Shown one piece after another: positions 24,035 through 37,381 of a stretch of 64,000 nucleotides of DNA (its first letter is position 1; each line of letters starts with the position of its first letter). Under the pieces are notes generated by a model. It was not told the origin of the DNA, did no database searches, and saw only the letters and a program-made list of their open reading frames with translations. This DNA comes from Bubalus kerabau (lineage: Eukaryota; Chordata; Mammalia; Artiodactyla; Bovidae): NCBI RefSeq assembly GCF_029407905.1, contig NC_073626.1:106273982-106337981 (forward strand), in the 5' to 3' direction. The position numbers and the translations under genes were made by a program.

Positions 24035-24261
24035 TAGCACAATGAATGATCATTATTAGCATAAAGCCATCAAGCAAGAACAAATTGTGTTATATACTCT
24101 GTTTATACTCTGTGACTCTTTAGAAAGATTTCAAATGAATTACTTTGGTGTTTTAAAAATCAAACTTTGGTTTTCTTTCTAAAATCACTTATTCAAATCA
24201 TTCCATTCTGGGGAGTGCTGAATTAATGATGGGAGTCAGCAATCTGGTGTACAGAGATTCT

Positions 24262-24475
24262 AGTTTGGCTTATACCACTTATCACCACCATTCAGCCTAA
24301 AGTAAATATCTTGCCTTTTAGAGCTTCAGTTTTCCCGTCTATAAAATGGAAATTGAAATAATACCTGTGTCTTAGGCTTAGTATGAAGATTGAGTTAATT
24401 GCTGCTATATGCTGACTCAGCTCAGTGCTTACAACCTAATCAGTGTTACATAAATGTTAGTGGTTTTATTACTTT
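24262..24475 (+). repeat. MIR SINE
   Basis: Good-length MIR: TATACCACTTATCACC, GAGCTTCAGTTTTCCCGTC, TATAAAATGGAAATTGAAAT, GAAGATTGAGTTAATTGC and CAGTGTTACATAAATGTTAG in the expected order. Confidence 0.75.
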
Positions 24476-25937
24476 TACCATTATCACCATTGTGATTTTC
24501 TGTTGACAGGATTTTAGAAAAGTTTGCCTATTCTGTATGACTCCAAGCTCAAATGTAAGGGAGCTGGGGACTCCCTTTAGTAGGTTCTGAAAACCCTAGC
24601 AATTTTATAGAATACCTGAGGATCTCAAGTTTACTACTAATGCAAATAAAGATAGGGACTGTTTTGTATCTTGTCAATCACATGACAACAGCCAAATGTA
24701 ATAATGTAGCCGTGGTAGCATGCAAGGAGGAAAGACACTTGTGCTGCTGTCCACATCTGCGTGGCACCTATAAAATATGTACATTTCTTGTGGTACTGCT
24801 GTGTGGAATGGTAAGAGGGTACAGAAGGCACTTTGGTTGTTTAGTGTTCTTTTAAAGAATACTGGGGTTGTTTCAGAAACCTTGCCATTAAAAAAATAAA
24901 CAATTTGGAATGTACCATTCAATAAGAAGCTACTAGAATAATCTCTTAGCCGGAATGGCTTATTTCCAAAGAAATTCCAGATAAAAAAGTTTATTTTATA
25001 GGAAAGTCTTTAAAAATGCATTTCAGAGTAATAGGATACAATAAAATATACTTAACAGTAATTTAATTCTTTGAGATTTTATTCATGCTATTGTTCACCC
25101 ATCATTAATTAAAATCTGGTTATTTGCATAACTTCGAAATGGGTATAATAATACATAGTCCGCAAACCAAAAGGGTTAATGAGCCCAGTATATTATAGGC
25201 TCAAAAAAAATGATCGTCATCTGTGAACAAAACCCCACTTGAAGTATTTCTAGAAATAGGCAGTTGAGAGTCTTTAACAGCTCTCAAGTTCAGCCAGTCT
25301 TACTGGACACTTAACTATAGGAAAATATGATTGACTGTAAAAGATAGTGATGGCTTAACAAAAGAATGTATTAACAGAAGAGCTGCAATCTGCATGAAAT
25401 ATACGATACATGTAAACATAAGGTTCAAGAATCAGAAGAAAAGGAAAACAGATGTGGAATCTAGAAGATGAGTCGTAATAGAAGTATGCCCTCTTGAAGA
25501 GGAGAGAAAATTCACCATGGCATTATTAAAATATCATCCCTATGAATTCAACCCCCTTTGCTGTGATTCTGCAATCACCAAGCAATATTCTGTTTATTAC
25601 TGCATCCTTCCAAGCAACTTAACTCCAGAAACTAGAACCCTCAATGTGAGAAGTGAATATCTGGATATTGGAAGGGCATGTTCTCTGGAACTCAATCAAT
25701 TATGGCTTTTAATAACAGTAAGAGAAAAAAAGCTTGTATGGTAAATACAAGGTATTTTGGAATGTAAAGATATATAAAACAAGGTCTTTAGTTGTAAGAA
25801 TTTTGTGTAAATGATAGGCATAGTCAGGTGACTCCAAGTATAAGGTAGAAAAAAAACAGTACTTGCTATCTCATTTGAGTGGAGCCGTAAAGACCTGACT
25901 AAGCTTTGGGCATAACAGCATCATTTATCAAGTGCCT

Positions 25938-26272
25938 TTTCTGATCATGGACTTCCCTGATAGCTCAGTTGGTAAAGAATCCACCTGCAATGCAGGAGAC
26001 CCCAGTTTGATTCCTGGGTTGGGAAGATCTGCTGCAGAAGGGATAGGCTACCCACTCCAATATTCTTGGTCTTCCCTTGTGGCTCAGCTGGTAGAGAATC
26101 TACTTGCAATGCGGGAGACCTGGGTTTGATCCTGGGATGGGAAGATCCTCTGGAGAAGGGAAGAGCTACCCAATCCAGTATTCTGGCCTGGAGAATTCCA
26201 TGGACCGTATAGTCCATGGGGTCACAAAGAGTTGGACATGACTGAGTGACTTTCACTTCACTTTCTGAGCAT
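25938..26272 (+). repeat. Double-headed Bov-tA SINE
   Basis: Two tRNA-Glu-like heads in tandem (CTTCCCTGATAGCTCAGTTGG at about 25951 and CTTCCCTTGTGGCTCAGCTGG at about 26070) precede one body ending GGACATGACTGAGTGACTTTC. The junction between heads follows CCACTCCAATATTCTTGG. Near-identical flanks TTTCTGATCAT (25938-25948) and TTTCTGAGCAT (26262-26272) suggest one insertion event for the whole unit. Confidence 0.88.
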
Positions 26273-26317
26273 AAACTTTATGTATATTATTTCTAATATT
26301 TACCCACCCACACAAGC

Positions 26318-26440
26318 TAGGTACTATTATGCTCATTTTGCAGTCAAGAAAAGTGAGGTTCAGAAGGTTAAGCTTGCCTGAAATTGTATAGCTATCCAAA
26401 CTGTCTGACTCCAGTATGCTACTTGATTAATCACGGTATT
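26318..26440 (-). repeat. MIR SINE (antisense)
   Basis: TACTATTATGCTCATTTTGCAG, AAAGTGAGGTTCAGAAGG, TTAAGCTTGCCTGAAATTG and GTCTGACTCCAGTATGC follow antisense MIR order. Confidence 0.75.
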
Positions 26441-26489
26441 TCTTTCTGTGATGGAAAGGTGAGATAGAATGACTACGAGAGCATGTTAT

Positions 26490-26990
26490 GAAGAGAGTAG
26501 CTACACCCAGGTTTGTGACAGTGGATGATCACTGCCACAGAAGAGAGTAACTGGAACCTAGAAGAAAGTAACTGTCTTAACTGGGTGAAGAGGTTGGAAA
26601 TGGGAATTAAGGTCAAGGAATTTGAACTTTAGCCTATAATCATTTAGGAGCCATGTCTAGATTTAAAATGGGGAATTTGGAATTGACATATGAATATCAG
26701 TGGGATAGGCAATAGGAAGCAGAGAAATAAGTTAAAAAACTACTAAAATAGATTATTGAAGACTTGAACAAAGAAAGTGGCTTATGGATGAAAAAAGGAA
26801 ATGCACATTATTATGCTGGATGTAGACCTGGCAAATTGGTGGGGCAGCTTACTGGATGGAGGGGTGGTCAGGGATGATCTTGAAGTACTGACCATAGTGA
26901 CTAGGAGAATAGCCGTTCTGTTGGAATTGAGAAATAGATTTACTTAGCTAAACATGGCAAATTCATGGAGTTACATATTGCATCTGAGAT
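26490..26990 (-). repeat. Old dispersed mammalian repeat, family not assigned
   Basis: Segments such as CATTTAGGAGCCATGTCTAG, GGGCAGCTTACTGGATGGAGG and TGATCTTGAAGTACTG resemble a long ancient mammalian repeat, perhaps the reverse of the family at 1790-2505. Divergence is high. Confidence 0.35.
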
Positions 26991-27384
26991 GTTGGTGGGT
27001 CATTTCGATAGAGCTGACCAGCAGAAAACATCCTCTCTCACCTTACTTAGTGTCATCATTTAGAACCTGATGTGGTTTGTAATATATATTGACCCAGTTT
27101 TCTAGAAATTTTGCTCTTTCCTTTGGCATATTTGGTACAGCTCAAGTTTATTTCTTCCCAAATCCAAGATATCTGTTTTTTGTCGTTTGCTACTATCTTA
27201 GGAAAATCAAGTGTAGTCTTTGTAAACATCAGATCTCCTGAAGTCTTTCATTTCTGGATAAGCAGGAGTTCATTGACTTAATTTTCCCTTTGACGTTTCA
27301 GAATGTAATAACTGAAGTTTGATCCCTTTAGGCTGGGGTCCTGAGATCAAGTGCTACATGGTGGTGTGTGGTGTAGCGCCGAAG

Positions 27385-27640
27385 AAAACTGACTTTGATG
27401 TCAGAGCTGTCATCTCTTCTGCTAACCAGTTGGCTGATGTTGACAAAGTTGTTTGACCTCTCCTACCTCATCCCCCTACCCCGCCCTGCCCCGCCCCACC
27501 ACCCCGCTCATCTCCAAAGTAGGGAGACTACTAGCAGTCTCATTGGTTTGCTATGAGAGTTAAACGAGGTTCTGGATGCCAGGTGCTTGGTAAAATGCTT
27601 GAGGCATAATAAGCCTTAAATAAATGCTAATTGTTGCTAT
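27385..27640 (+). repeat. MIR SINE with C-rich internal tract
   Basis: Sense MIR: GACTTTGATGTCAGAGCTG, TGACAAAGTTGTTTGACCTC, ATGAGAGTTAAACGAGG and TAAATAAATGCTAATTGTTG. Where 'tcatctgtaaaatggg' is expected there is instead a C-rich expansion at 27471-27505. Confidence 0.75.
27472..27505 (-). other. Putative G-quadruplex motif (G-rich on - strand)
   Basis: Six C runs of three or more on the + strand (27472-27476, 27479-27482, 27484-27486, 27489-27492, 27494-27497, 27502-27505) with loops of 1-4 bases. The - strand therefore satisfies the standard four-run G4 pattern in several registers. Confidence 0.8.
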
Positions 27641-30004
27641 TGGCTTTAATTTGTGTGTCCTCACCATATCTTTGGTGCTTTCATTAACATATATGGGATT
27701 TCTTTAATTTTCTGGAGAGCCAGAGGTATGCCCCCAGTTGTAGTCCAGAACGTCTTTAATTTAGGATCATCAGATGATTTTGCTTGTCAGTGTCCCCTAT
27801 TCTAAAAGCCACTGTTGCTTGCTGTAGTACTGATTTGTCTCTGCCATGCTGGACTGCGTACCAAAATTCTACTTGGAAATATTGCTAAGAATATCATATC
27901 CAAGTAGTATTTTATGGTGTGCTCTTGTCATGTGTGTTGTGGGTCTTTTGTACTTCTGACGTACTAGGAGGTGAATCACAGACCTCTCTCACATCTAATA
28001 AGGTTTGTATTGTTACCTGCTACCTACAAAGGTGCTTCTGTGAGTGATTAGAAGTCGTAAGCTTTCCTTAAGTTTAATTGTGTCTGTTCTTACTATATTT
28101 GGTTCAATGTTATCTACAAATTTATTTTTATTAATAAGTTGCTATGAAACTAGTCCTTAATTAAATAATTGTCACTTTTTGTTTTGGATGATTCCAATTT
28201 TGTATATCAGTATTATTAAATATGGAACCTTAAAAAATTAGCAAACCTAATAGTGAGAATTTAATATAAGAAATCTAGGTATAATTTTCTTTAATTAAAG
28301 ATAAACTCATTAGTTGTACAAATACTTACCTCTCTTATGGTTTTGCCTATTGTTCTAAACTGAAAGATCTTGGTCCTGTTCCATAGGCACCATGAAAAGA
28401 GAATGGTACACATTCTTCCCTTAATCTCCCTCTTGGCCACACACTAAAATTCATATATACATTCTTAGTGAGTATCAAAAGAAGAAATACATTTTGGCAT
28501 TTCTTCTCTCTTATGTGATATGTTCTTGGGTATCCATAGAAATATATTACTTGTTTGAAATTCAGTTTCCAGTCCAGTGTTTCCTGTTCCCATCAGGTTA
28601 GTCTAAGTTCATGGATATGGCTGGCAACTCTAAATTCATTTACATGTAGAGAACTGTTTGGGATACCCATCTCAGTCCAACCCAATATACTTCTTCTCTG
28701 TTGATGTCCAGCACAGACCAAGTGATTGTATAATGAGAGAGAGGATCTATTCAAAGCTACCACATCCCTTGTTATAATACCAAAACTTATTTTATAATAC
28801 CAAATCTGAAAAGAACTTATTATAATTATTTTCCACTAGTTAAAGAGGGAGCTTCTGTCTCAGGCTGTGAAGGTGGATTTGAAAGAACACAAGCAAGAAA
28901 CAATGGGAAAGTAGAATATCAGGATCAAGTGATGAATCCCATTGAAAATGGAAGAAAAGGGAGAGAATGAGCTAAAAAAAATTCATAGGTTTTAAAATTA
29001 CTGGCCTATTAACTGAAATAGCACAATTAGAAATGTCAAACACATTTGTATTGTGGACAAATTCGTTTTGTTTTCAATTTTAGGCAGTTGGTATTTTTAT
29101 GAAAAATAGAACTGGAACTTTCCAGAGCTGGAAGAGTCCCTAAGAAACAAGAACTTTAGAAATCTTCTTGTCTTAATTCCTTCACTTAATACCTGGGAAA
29201 ATTACAGCAGAGGGGTTTTTACCTGAAGTTATAGCTAGTGATATAGTCACAATTTGGTTACCACTTGAAAAAACTCATGAGGTGATTAGAAATGTGTGAC
29301 CAGGGCTCTTCATTGTATTAGTAATATTAGTAGGGTAGGATTAATCATCACTGATAACGTAGATCAATTTCATCAGTAGTAAATGGTGTGCAGAAATTTC
29401 TTAGAAGAGTATAAAACATTTCAGTTGCATAGGAACTTGTTGCTATTTTCACTGAAAATATCGAGCTGTCCTATCTATAACTCATTTTGAGATGAAAATA
29501 CATATGACTCAGCCAACTCTATTTGCTTATAACATATTTTGCTCTTCCAGTAAACATTGGGCTTTTCATATAAACCTTATTCTAGGAGTGAAGAAAAGGA
29601 GTTTCCAGCATTTAAAGCTCAGAACCTGAAAATGATTTTCCATTCTTTTCTGGGACTTGGTGTCTCAACTTCTGAATGAACCAATATTATATACAACTAT
29701 CAGATTTTTATGCTTCTCTTTGTAAATTTTGTATAAATTACCTATCCTTAATGATTAGAAACTTTTCCTATGCGTTCCCTTCATTTCTGTCTGCAGAGGA
29801 TATTGGAAAAGTCTAGTGCATGGTGGTGTTGGTGCTATGCCCATTCTGCTTCTTCCTTAGGGCTATCAGGTGAATCTTCCTTTTTTCTTTGAGTCCTGTT
29901 TGGATAGCTGGCTGATACTTCTTGGAGTGAGCTGATGGATTAGTTCAAAGGACCCCAGAGTGAGGGTTGGGGGTCAGGGAAGAGTCTCATGTATTATAGG
30001 CAGA
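27641..30004. other. Repeat-poor intronic stretch
   Basis: No young SINE or LINE and no plausible exon is seen. It is AT-rich unique-looking sequence. Old, unrecognisably diverged repeats may be present. Confidence 0.5.
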
Positions 30005-30225
30005 CATGGTGCAGGGAAAGAACATGAAATTATGAGTCACACCTGGGTGATTTTCAGTCTTGGCTCAGCCACTTTCTAGATGTGCAAGTTGGTCGAATTA
30101 TGTTACCCTATCTGACCTTTAGTTTCCCTAACATTAAATCATAGAGTTGATATAAGGAAAAAGTGAGAGAGAACACAGATAAAGTGTTTTACCCAGAGTA
30201 TGGTATATGCTCAGTGTCCACCGCC
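30005..30225 (+). repeat. MIR SINE
   Basis: TTGGCTCAGCCACTTTCTAG, TTATGTTACCCTATCTGACC, TAGTTTCCCTAACATTAAATC and GTATGGTATATGCTCAGTGTC follow sense MIR order. Confidence 0.75.
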
Positions 30226-31297
30226 CTGCCCTTCCCCTGTGTAAGATCAGACTTGCTGCTCTGTTACACTTTATCAGTTTTAGTTGCCACTCACAGGCCT
30301 CTGAATTGACGTCTTTATGTTGCTACCTGAATTTCTGATGCTTGTGGTGATTAGTAAAGAATGTAAGGTTTAATTTGCTCTCCTATGGGTAATCCATGCA
30401 CCAATATAACATTGAGTTGTTTTTTCCATCTCTTCTCATGACTTAGTTCATTAAAATAACTTCATATAATGTAAGTCCTTGGTGATGACATTTAAAGTAC
30501 TTGAACTATCCAGCATTCTTTCCTGCTTGCTTATGGGTATTTTTTTTACCTGCTCTGTTTATTTTTATTCTTCTTTGGTCTGTCTTTGTTATGCTTTCTT
30601 TACACCTATTTTTCAGGGTTTAACACTTGTGGAACAAGGCTGTTACAATCAATAAAAGTTGGTGGAACTATATCCTACTTTTTAGAGATTCCACTGTTCA
30701 CATCATTATATGCAATTGCTGAGTCCTTGGCTTTGATCAAAAATTTGTTTCTGCTCATACTTGCAGGTTTTTCGTTTACATCTCATGAATGTGCAGGTTG
30801 GTTAAGGGTGCAGTCCTTCCACTTGAAGGTAGATAAATAAGCATCAATATGGTAATTGATTATTATTTATTTTCTGAACAGAGGAGGTATGGCTTAGATG
30901 TATGTGGCATGGAGAAACTGGCATGAGTTTACATAGTTTACTGAAGACACATCTGTAACACAGCTAATATACCCAAAGCTAACTGTAAATTCAAAAACAT
31001 CTTAGATACAGAATTACTGTTTCTGGCCAAAATTTTTCTTGTCACTACCGGAAAAAAAAAAAAAAAAGATTGCCTCAGAATTGCAGCCCTTCAGAAATAC
31101 AATCTTTAGGTGGTAAAGCCTTTTTCTCTCCCTATGGATGAAGCATCACCCCATTAAACATGCATTTGGGGATCTAATTGTGTGGCCTGTATCAATAATG
31201 TATGTTGATATGCAAGCCCTCAATGAATGTGATTTTCCCCCCTTATAAAAACAAACAGATGAGAATTACAACCAAAATGTTAAGATGTAGCCTCAAG

Positions 31298-31480
31298 CAG
31301 TGGTTTTCAACATTCGCTGCACGTTAGAATCACCTGGGGAACTTTAAAAAAAATTCCTGATGTCCAAATCAATTAAATCAGTCTTTGGGGTTAGAACCCA
31401 ATATTAGCCTTTTTTTTTTTTTTTTTTTTAATAAAGCTCCTCAGGTTATTCCACTGTGCAGCCAAAGTTAAGAACCACTG
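31298..31480 (+). mobile_element. MER5A (hAT-Charlie) non-autonomous DNA transposon
   Basis: Terminal inverted repeats CAGTGGTTTTCAACATTCGC (31298-31317) and the closing CCAAAGTTAAGAACCACTG (to 31480). Between them GTTAGAATCACCTGGGGAAC and AATAAAGCTCCTCAGG are typical of MER5A. A run of about 19 T at 31411-31429 has grown inside it. Confidence 0.88.
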
Positions 31481-31488
31481 ACCAAAAG

Positions 31489-33253
31489 CATCTCTACTAA
31501 ATAACAGTCTGTGGAAGGGGCATGTACCTGCAGTAGTGCCTTCTGGTTGTATCCTTTTCCATATTGCCAAAATGTGCTTCTGTCTATAAGGGTCCTCAAG
31601 AAATCCACAGTGAAAATGCAGTGTCTTCATGACAGTGAATTAGTATAATTCCCTGGCCGTCCTGATGAGAATTAAGAAAATGTTAAAAACTGTATTTATC
31701 CTTGATCTCTTTCTCCATAAGTGTTGGCATCCCTCCATTTCCCATTGACTTAACGTTCGATTTTTCTCTTCACTGTTTTTCTTGGGTAACATTGGGAATT
31801 TTTACCATCTGATGAAGGCAGATGTATTTTCAAATAAAAATGTCTTAAGCATTTGTTCTTCCTACTACTCCTTTCTTTGGCAGAATATTCATATAGTTGA
31901 TAAATAGTTTGCTTTCTTTAAATACCTTTTCATATAATCTTTGTAGCATGTTTCATGGGTATTTTAACCTACTTTTATGGTTTTCCATGAAATAAGGTAT
32001 TTTCTAAATATGTTATGCTGAGTTTAACTGAAATAAGCAGTTGTACTGTATGCCTTTAGAATGATGATGATATCTTGCATTTTAGGGTAACACTTCCATC
32101 CTGAAAGATCCAAAGCACACTGCGAATGGTTACAAATTATACAGTGAAGCACAGTCCCCATTGTAGAGTGAAGCATGGCAGCTGTTTAACAGCTCATCAC
32201 AATACTGCACAGCAAGTTAGGGTAAGAAGTGAGGAATAATACTGGATTCACTTGAAAAAACTGCTAGGGGCTGAGGTAAGCAGAATGTAATTATCTAAGT
32301 TGGAATTTATCCAGGACATAAAGCTAGCACCTCCCGTCTTAGAAGAGAAAGCTCTGATTCTTTAATAACTGTGCATTTGCTTTCTACATAAGTGAATTGT
32401 AAGGGTGCTTCTACCCTCTTTAGACCGTCAAGGTGTACTTAAGCAGTGTTCCAACTGAGACTTTAAAAGAAAAAGGAAGAAAAACACTTCTTCAAAACCC
32501 ACATGTTCATACTAACTCAGAGATGATAGAGAGGTTTCTATTTATATGCCATCTTTGACTCTTAATAGCCGTTTGGAAATTGTTGAGGACTTTAAGGCCA
32601 TATTAAGGATTAAAAAATAACTCCATGATAGATTAGTGATGTCTGCCATGGGCACAAGAGAAGGAATGCTTACACTTGTAAGCCATATTTTTGTCACCCT
32701 GGCATTGGTACTTAGCTACTACTTTCCAGAGATGAGTTAGCAATACTCTTAGTTCTTTCAAACCTTCTGATTATTTTTAATTACTGCTACAGGCAGGAAT
32801 ATTTAAGATTTCCTGAAAAATTCTAGGGAAAAGGGGCACTGACCATTCTTTAGTGACCATAATTGATGGGTTAGAAATAAAGAGGTAGATTTAGGTCAAA
32901 ATTTTTTTCAAAGCAAAAAATGTTCTGCAGAGGAAGTAGTTTGGTGTCAGGTTGGGTTTTCATTTGGGAAAATCAACACCTTGGGGAAGCAAACAGGAAT
33001 TAAAGTCAGGAACACTAGGTAGTTTGAAACATGTTATTGAATCAGGATAAGAATTGGAAATCAGAATTCAGTTTGTTTGAGCAATGTTGGAAACAAAGGG
33101 TAAGAGGGCCAGGCAGACCACGGGCCCCAGGTCTGAGGGCAGCACCAAGGATAGCTCCCAGTGCAGTGGCTTCTCCTTGGCTTTGGTTCTTTCTCACTCA
33201 GCTCTGCCCCTCAGTTTGGCACATCCAGCTTTGGCTTTGTAACGTTGATATAG
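31489..33253. other. Repeat-poor intronic stretch
   Basis: Nothing recognisable except short T or A runs. No open frame with coding character. Confidence 0.5.
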
Positions 33254-33475
33254 GGGCTTCCCAGGTGGCGCAGTGGTAAAGAATCTGCATGTTAACGCAG
33301 GAGATGAAAGAGATGTAGGTTTAAACCCTGGGTCCAGAAGATCCCCTGGAGTAGGAAATGGCAAACGACTCCAGTATTCTTGTCTGGAAAATCCCATGGT
33401 CAGAGGAACCTGGTGGGCTATAGTTCATGGAGTTGCAAGGAGTCGGACATGACTGACTTCACTTTCACTTTCATG
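33254..33475 (+). repeat. Bov-tA SINE
   Basis: Sense head GGGCTTCCCAGGTGGCGC, body with GGAGTAGGAAATGGCAAACG, and tail ending GACTTCACTTTCACTTTCATG. The upstream 33080-33250 segment is locally GC-rich but shows no gene. Confidence 0.9.
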
Positions 33476-34651
33476 ACAGAGATACAGGACCTAATGTTTA
33501 ATGTAAATTACAGGTCAAATTCACCAAATTCATAGAAATATAGAATTTTGTCTGAACAAGCTGGTATGTGGTTCTTCTGCATGAATACTTAAATAATGCC
33601 AAAAGGAAGGATCACACAAAAAAGTCTTTAAGTTCTAACAACTGTACTAGTAATTGCTCTGGAGTATAGAAGAACATACAAATTGCCCATACTCTCACCT
33701 ATCTCTGTCAGAGTCTTTATTTTATTCCCCTGATATCTATATTGGTATGAATAGCTGTAAAAGACCTTTTTCAGTTCTGCTTTAGATAGTTTGGAAGCTT
33801 AAGCTTGCTTTTTCAAATGTCTATTCATCTAATAATAAAAATTGAGGATTTAAAATTATAAAGCATGTTTCAGTCTCTTGTACTGTGTAAAAAATGATTA
33901 TAGATTATATTTTGATCTCTGGACATTGGTTTCCTTTTTATTCTTGGGAATTTCCAGGAAGGAAGTTTAAAACTTCTTTGGTCAGTTGTCTAACTTAATA
34001 AAAACAGGCTTGGTTTAAGTAATCCTTTAAAATTCTAAATAGGATAATAAAATAACCATTTTATTTGATGACAGGCCATATTGGAAAAAATTATTTTGTA
34101 GTTATCTACATTTAAAAATAATTTTAATACTTTATAATAGAAATAAAAAGCCAATTTTACTTCTGAGGCCTTGTAAGTCCAATTTATGCCTGAAACAAAT
34201 TAAAAAGTTCAGGTTATAAAATTCCTAAATATGCCTTAGAATGGAAGAAATGACAGTTCTTTATTCATAGTAATGCTGTTTTATCACTTTTAAAGATTCT
34301 GCAAGTTGTTACCTATTACCATACCTTTATTATAGAAAACTAATATATTAGCATTCCAGGAACAACATGGTAGTGTATTTGGGAAAGTGGAGGAGGACGT
34401 GTGGAGAGCAGCCGGTCCTGTTTTCCAGAAAACAGATCTTTTCCCATAGCTTTATAATTAGGCTGTAATGATAATCTGTCAAAATCTACTTATATGGCTT
34501 TAAAATCTTTATAGATATTTAATTTTAAGATTTTTTTAAAGTGAGAAGTAATGATTTATTTGTTGTATAAAAGGAGAGATAAATCATTCATTATACAGGT
34601 TATTGTCTTCCTTTTAGAGAATATTAGCTCTAAATTATAACTAGTAAGAGG

Positions 34652-34698
34652 GGTATGTGTGTGTGCATGCATGCATGCACACATGCACACACATGCCT
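34652..34698. repeat. Alternating (GT)/(GCAT) purine-pyrimidine tract
   Basis: GTGTGTGTGCATGCATGCATGC followed by CA-rich units. It is a simple repeat of alternating purines and pyrimidines. Confidence 0.85.
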
Positions 34699-34767
34699 AT
34701 GCCTGCACACCATCATTTTCCCATATTTTGAGGCAGTCCTGTTGCCTTTTACACTCACTATTTAATG

Positions 34768-34908
34768 TAGTGGTTTTCAACTCTCACTGCATAATATTAA
34801 TAGAATCCTGTGAAACTTTAAAAAATTCTTATGCCCAGGCAGCATCTCACCCCAATCTGATCTATAGATATCAATACAATTTAAAGCTTTCTAAGTTGAG
34901 AACCACTG
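34768..34908 (+). mobile_element. MER5A-like hAT element, diverged
   Basis: Ends TAGTGGTTTTCAACTCTCAC and CTAAGTTGAGAACCACTG are inverted repeats of MER5A type. The inside contains GAATCCTGTGAAACTTTAAA and CCCAATCTGATCTATAG. It is about 3.4 kb from the other copy and an independent insertion. Confidence 0.82.
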
Positions 34909-36699
34909 GCAAAATGCATGACTACTTTGTAAAGCATTCACATTTTGTACACATATTGGTAACTGCATGGAGGAAAGTGAAAGAAAAGCTTCCTTCCAAT
35001 ACTGGGGAGAGGTTTTTGGAGGGTGGTGGTAGAATGATAATTGAAATTTTAGGGGTGGCCAGATAGATCATAATAAATAAAATATAGGCTGAAATCAAAT
35101 TTCATCCAGTATTCTTTTCTTTAGCAGGGTTTTAAGTGAAACACCTAGAGAAAGATATAAAACATCCACAATTCACCTGGCCACTTGTGCAGTTTTCTTT
35201 TTTCTTGACTCCAGCTGCTAGCCAACTTATGACCTGAATCTTGATGATTAATAGCTTTTATAATATTTTCTCAGCTAGTGTAACTTCAATTGCAATACTT
35301 TTTCTTCTAATGTCTTACCCTTATAAAATAGCACTAAACTATTTTTCTCAATAAATTCTACTGACACATGGTCCCACAGATTAATTATAAATTGCATAGA
35401 AGTACTGCCCTTTGTCATTTTTAAATGTGTAGCTTTATCTTCTCTTTCCCCTTGTCTTTACAAGCTAAATGGAATTAGGAGCTTAAAGAAACCTGTTTAA
35501 CATGGAATCTATTCCTATTCTCTTATTTTAAACAATAGCACCATTAATTTTCATCCTAGACTCTTTGGTTCCTCCACTATTTTCATTTTTATTGTAATTT
35601 AAAAAAAAGTATCTGTCTCTTTACAAATCCATTTGTTTCATTCACAGTATTGTATAAACATAATTTTAGGGAGCAGTTTCAAATGTTGTGGTATTTTTGC
35701 CTGGTGGGCTCTCTCCATAAATTTAATTGGGAATACCAAATAACTTTTTCTCTTCTTCATCATTGTTTTTAAAGAAGAAGATGAGGGGAAAGGGTATCAA
35801 AAGGGGCTTAGACAACCCTGGAAATAAATGTCAGGCTACTTTGCCACAGGTACTTTAAAACACCCAAGGTAGATGGAAAGAGGAACTTTAGGGTTTAGAC
35901 CATTTATCACTAAAATTATAATGCTGGCACAGCTCTGCAAATATTTCCTTACAGGGCTTCATAGACATTTCACAATAAATGTCTTTTGTTAAAATGGTCT
36001 CGGGTCTTATAGAGTAGAGTCTGTATTCTAGGAGGAATTCTTTTGCAGTTATTTAATAGTGTTCCTTTCACAGTGCCCTCCTTCTCCATACTTTTTGTTC
36101 CATTGCAATACTGGTATCTTTGACCAGAGGGAAGAGACAGCTAATGCTGAGTCTTAGCTGTTCCGTCCAAATGATTAGGAGAAAAGAAGAAAATACGGCC
36201 TTTGAGAATTATATTTAAGTTTAGGGACTATCATTAATACTAAGATGTTGACCCCTTACTAACCCCTTACAGTTACTAACCCTTTGAAAGAGAGTGAAGT
36301 AGGATAGGAAAATGTGGAAAAAGCAAATTGGTTAACCATAACAAAGATCTTGACTATAATCCTAATGAAACTCTACATTAATCAATAAAAAGCAGGGCCA
36401 GTTGTGTGCTTTTGTGGTTCAGGCAGCTGTTGGGATGATAGGATTTAAGAGGTAGCTTGGGAGGATCCCCACTTGCCTTGGAACATTACCCTAATACTTC
36501 CTGGAGAGAGCAGTAGTTCTTACTGGAATCCCTGTTTTTGGAGTTGGAGGTTGCTGAAATTATAAATACAGTTTTGTGGGAATGTGTACATATGCATGTT
36601 TTTTAAAAAGCTCTATAGCTTTCATCAGAGCCTTATTGTGTCCATAAAGATTCTACTTAAAAGCAGATGTCCAGAGTATAGGTTTTATTTATAATTTTC

Positions 36700-36900
36700 C
36701 AGTCCATGGGGTGGCTAAGAGTGGGGCATGACTGTGTGACTTCACTTTCACTTTTCACTTTCATGCATTGGAGAAGGAAATGGCAACCCACTCCAGTATT
36801 CTTGCCCAGAGAATCCCAGGGACGGAGGAGCCTGGCGGGCTGCCGTCTATGGGGTCGCACAGAGTTGGACATGACTGAAGTGACTTAGCAGCAGCAGCAG
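36700..36900 (+). repeat. 5'-truncated BOV-A2 SINE
   Basis: It lacks most of the first half and starts at GTCCATGGGGTGGCTAAGAG. It includes the link CATGCATTGGAGAAGG, the second half, and the (CAG)n tail at 36888-36900. Confidence 0.9.
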
Positions 36901-37381
36901 TGTAAATTTGGTCAAAATGATTTTCTTCTGGATACCTTCTTGAGATGTGCATATTGAATATTTTTCTAAGTAGGGTAGAGATTAGAGATTTCCTACCTAA
37001 CCTTCCTTCCATTTTATAGAGAAGCAATTAATGCTGAGATCTAAAACTGCAGCTTAGATGCCCCAAAGTCATGTGTTATTTCCCACAACCCTAGAAAGTA
37101 GAGGAATTTTAGGTGAGAAGTGATACAGAATTTGAGACAGTTGGACTTGAGTGAGGCACTGAGGCCTGAGGCTTTATGTACCTGCCTGGCAGGTAGTGTG
37201 TTGATGCTAAGTGTAGAAGCTAAGCTAGGATTGAGGTGTACCAGAAGGTTGAAAGGTGACATTCAAAAGAAGGTGGAAATGTAACAAAACTGAGCTTTTC
37301 TTGAGCAGTTTTTCACAGCTTTTGGTCATCTGATACTAGAGGAAATTCAAATCACGTTCCCAGCAGATTTTTATTATATAC

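Noticed and set aside
25949..26140. tRNA-like sequences that could be read as tRNA genes
   Set aside because: They are heads of Bov-tA SINEs with downstream SINE body and target duplications, not functional tRNA genes.
30586..30840. 84-codon open frame with hydrophobic stretches
   Set aside because: No family recognised; composition fits AT-rich intron, and it is short.
34659..35066. 135-codon + strand open frame starting in a CA/GT repeat
   Set aside because: Starts in a microsatellite and runs through a MER5A transposon, so it is a chance frame.
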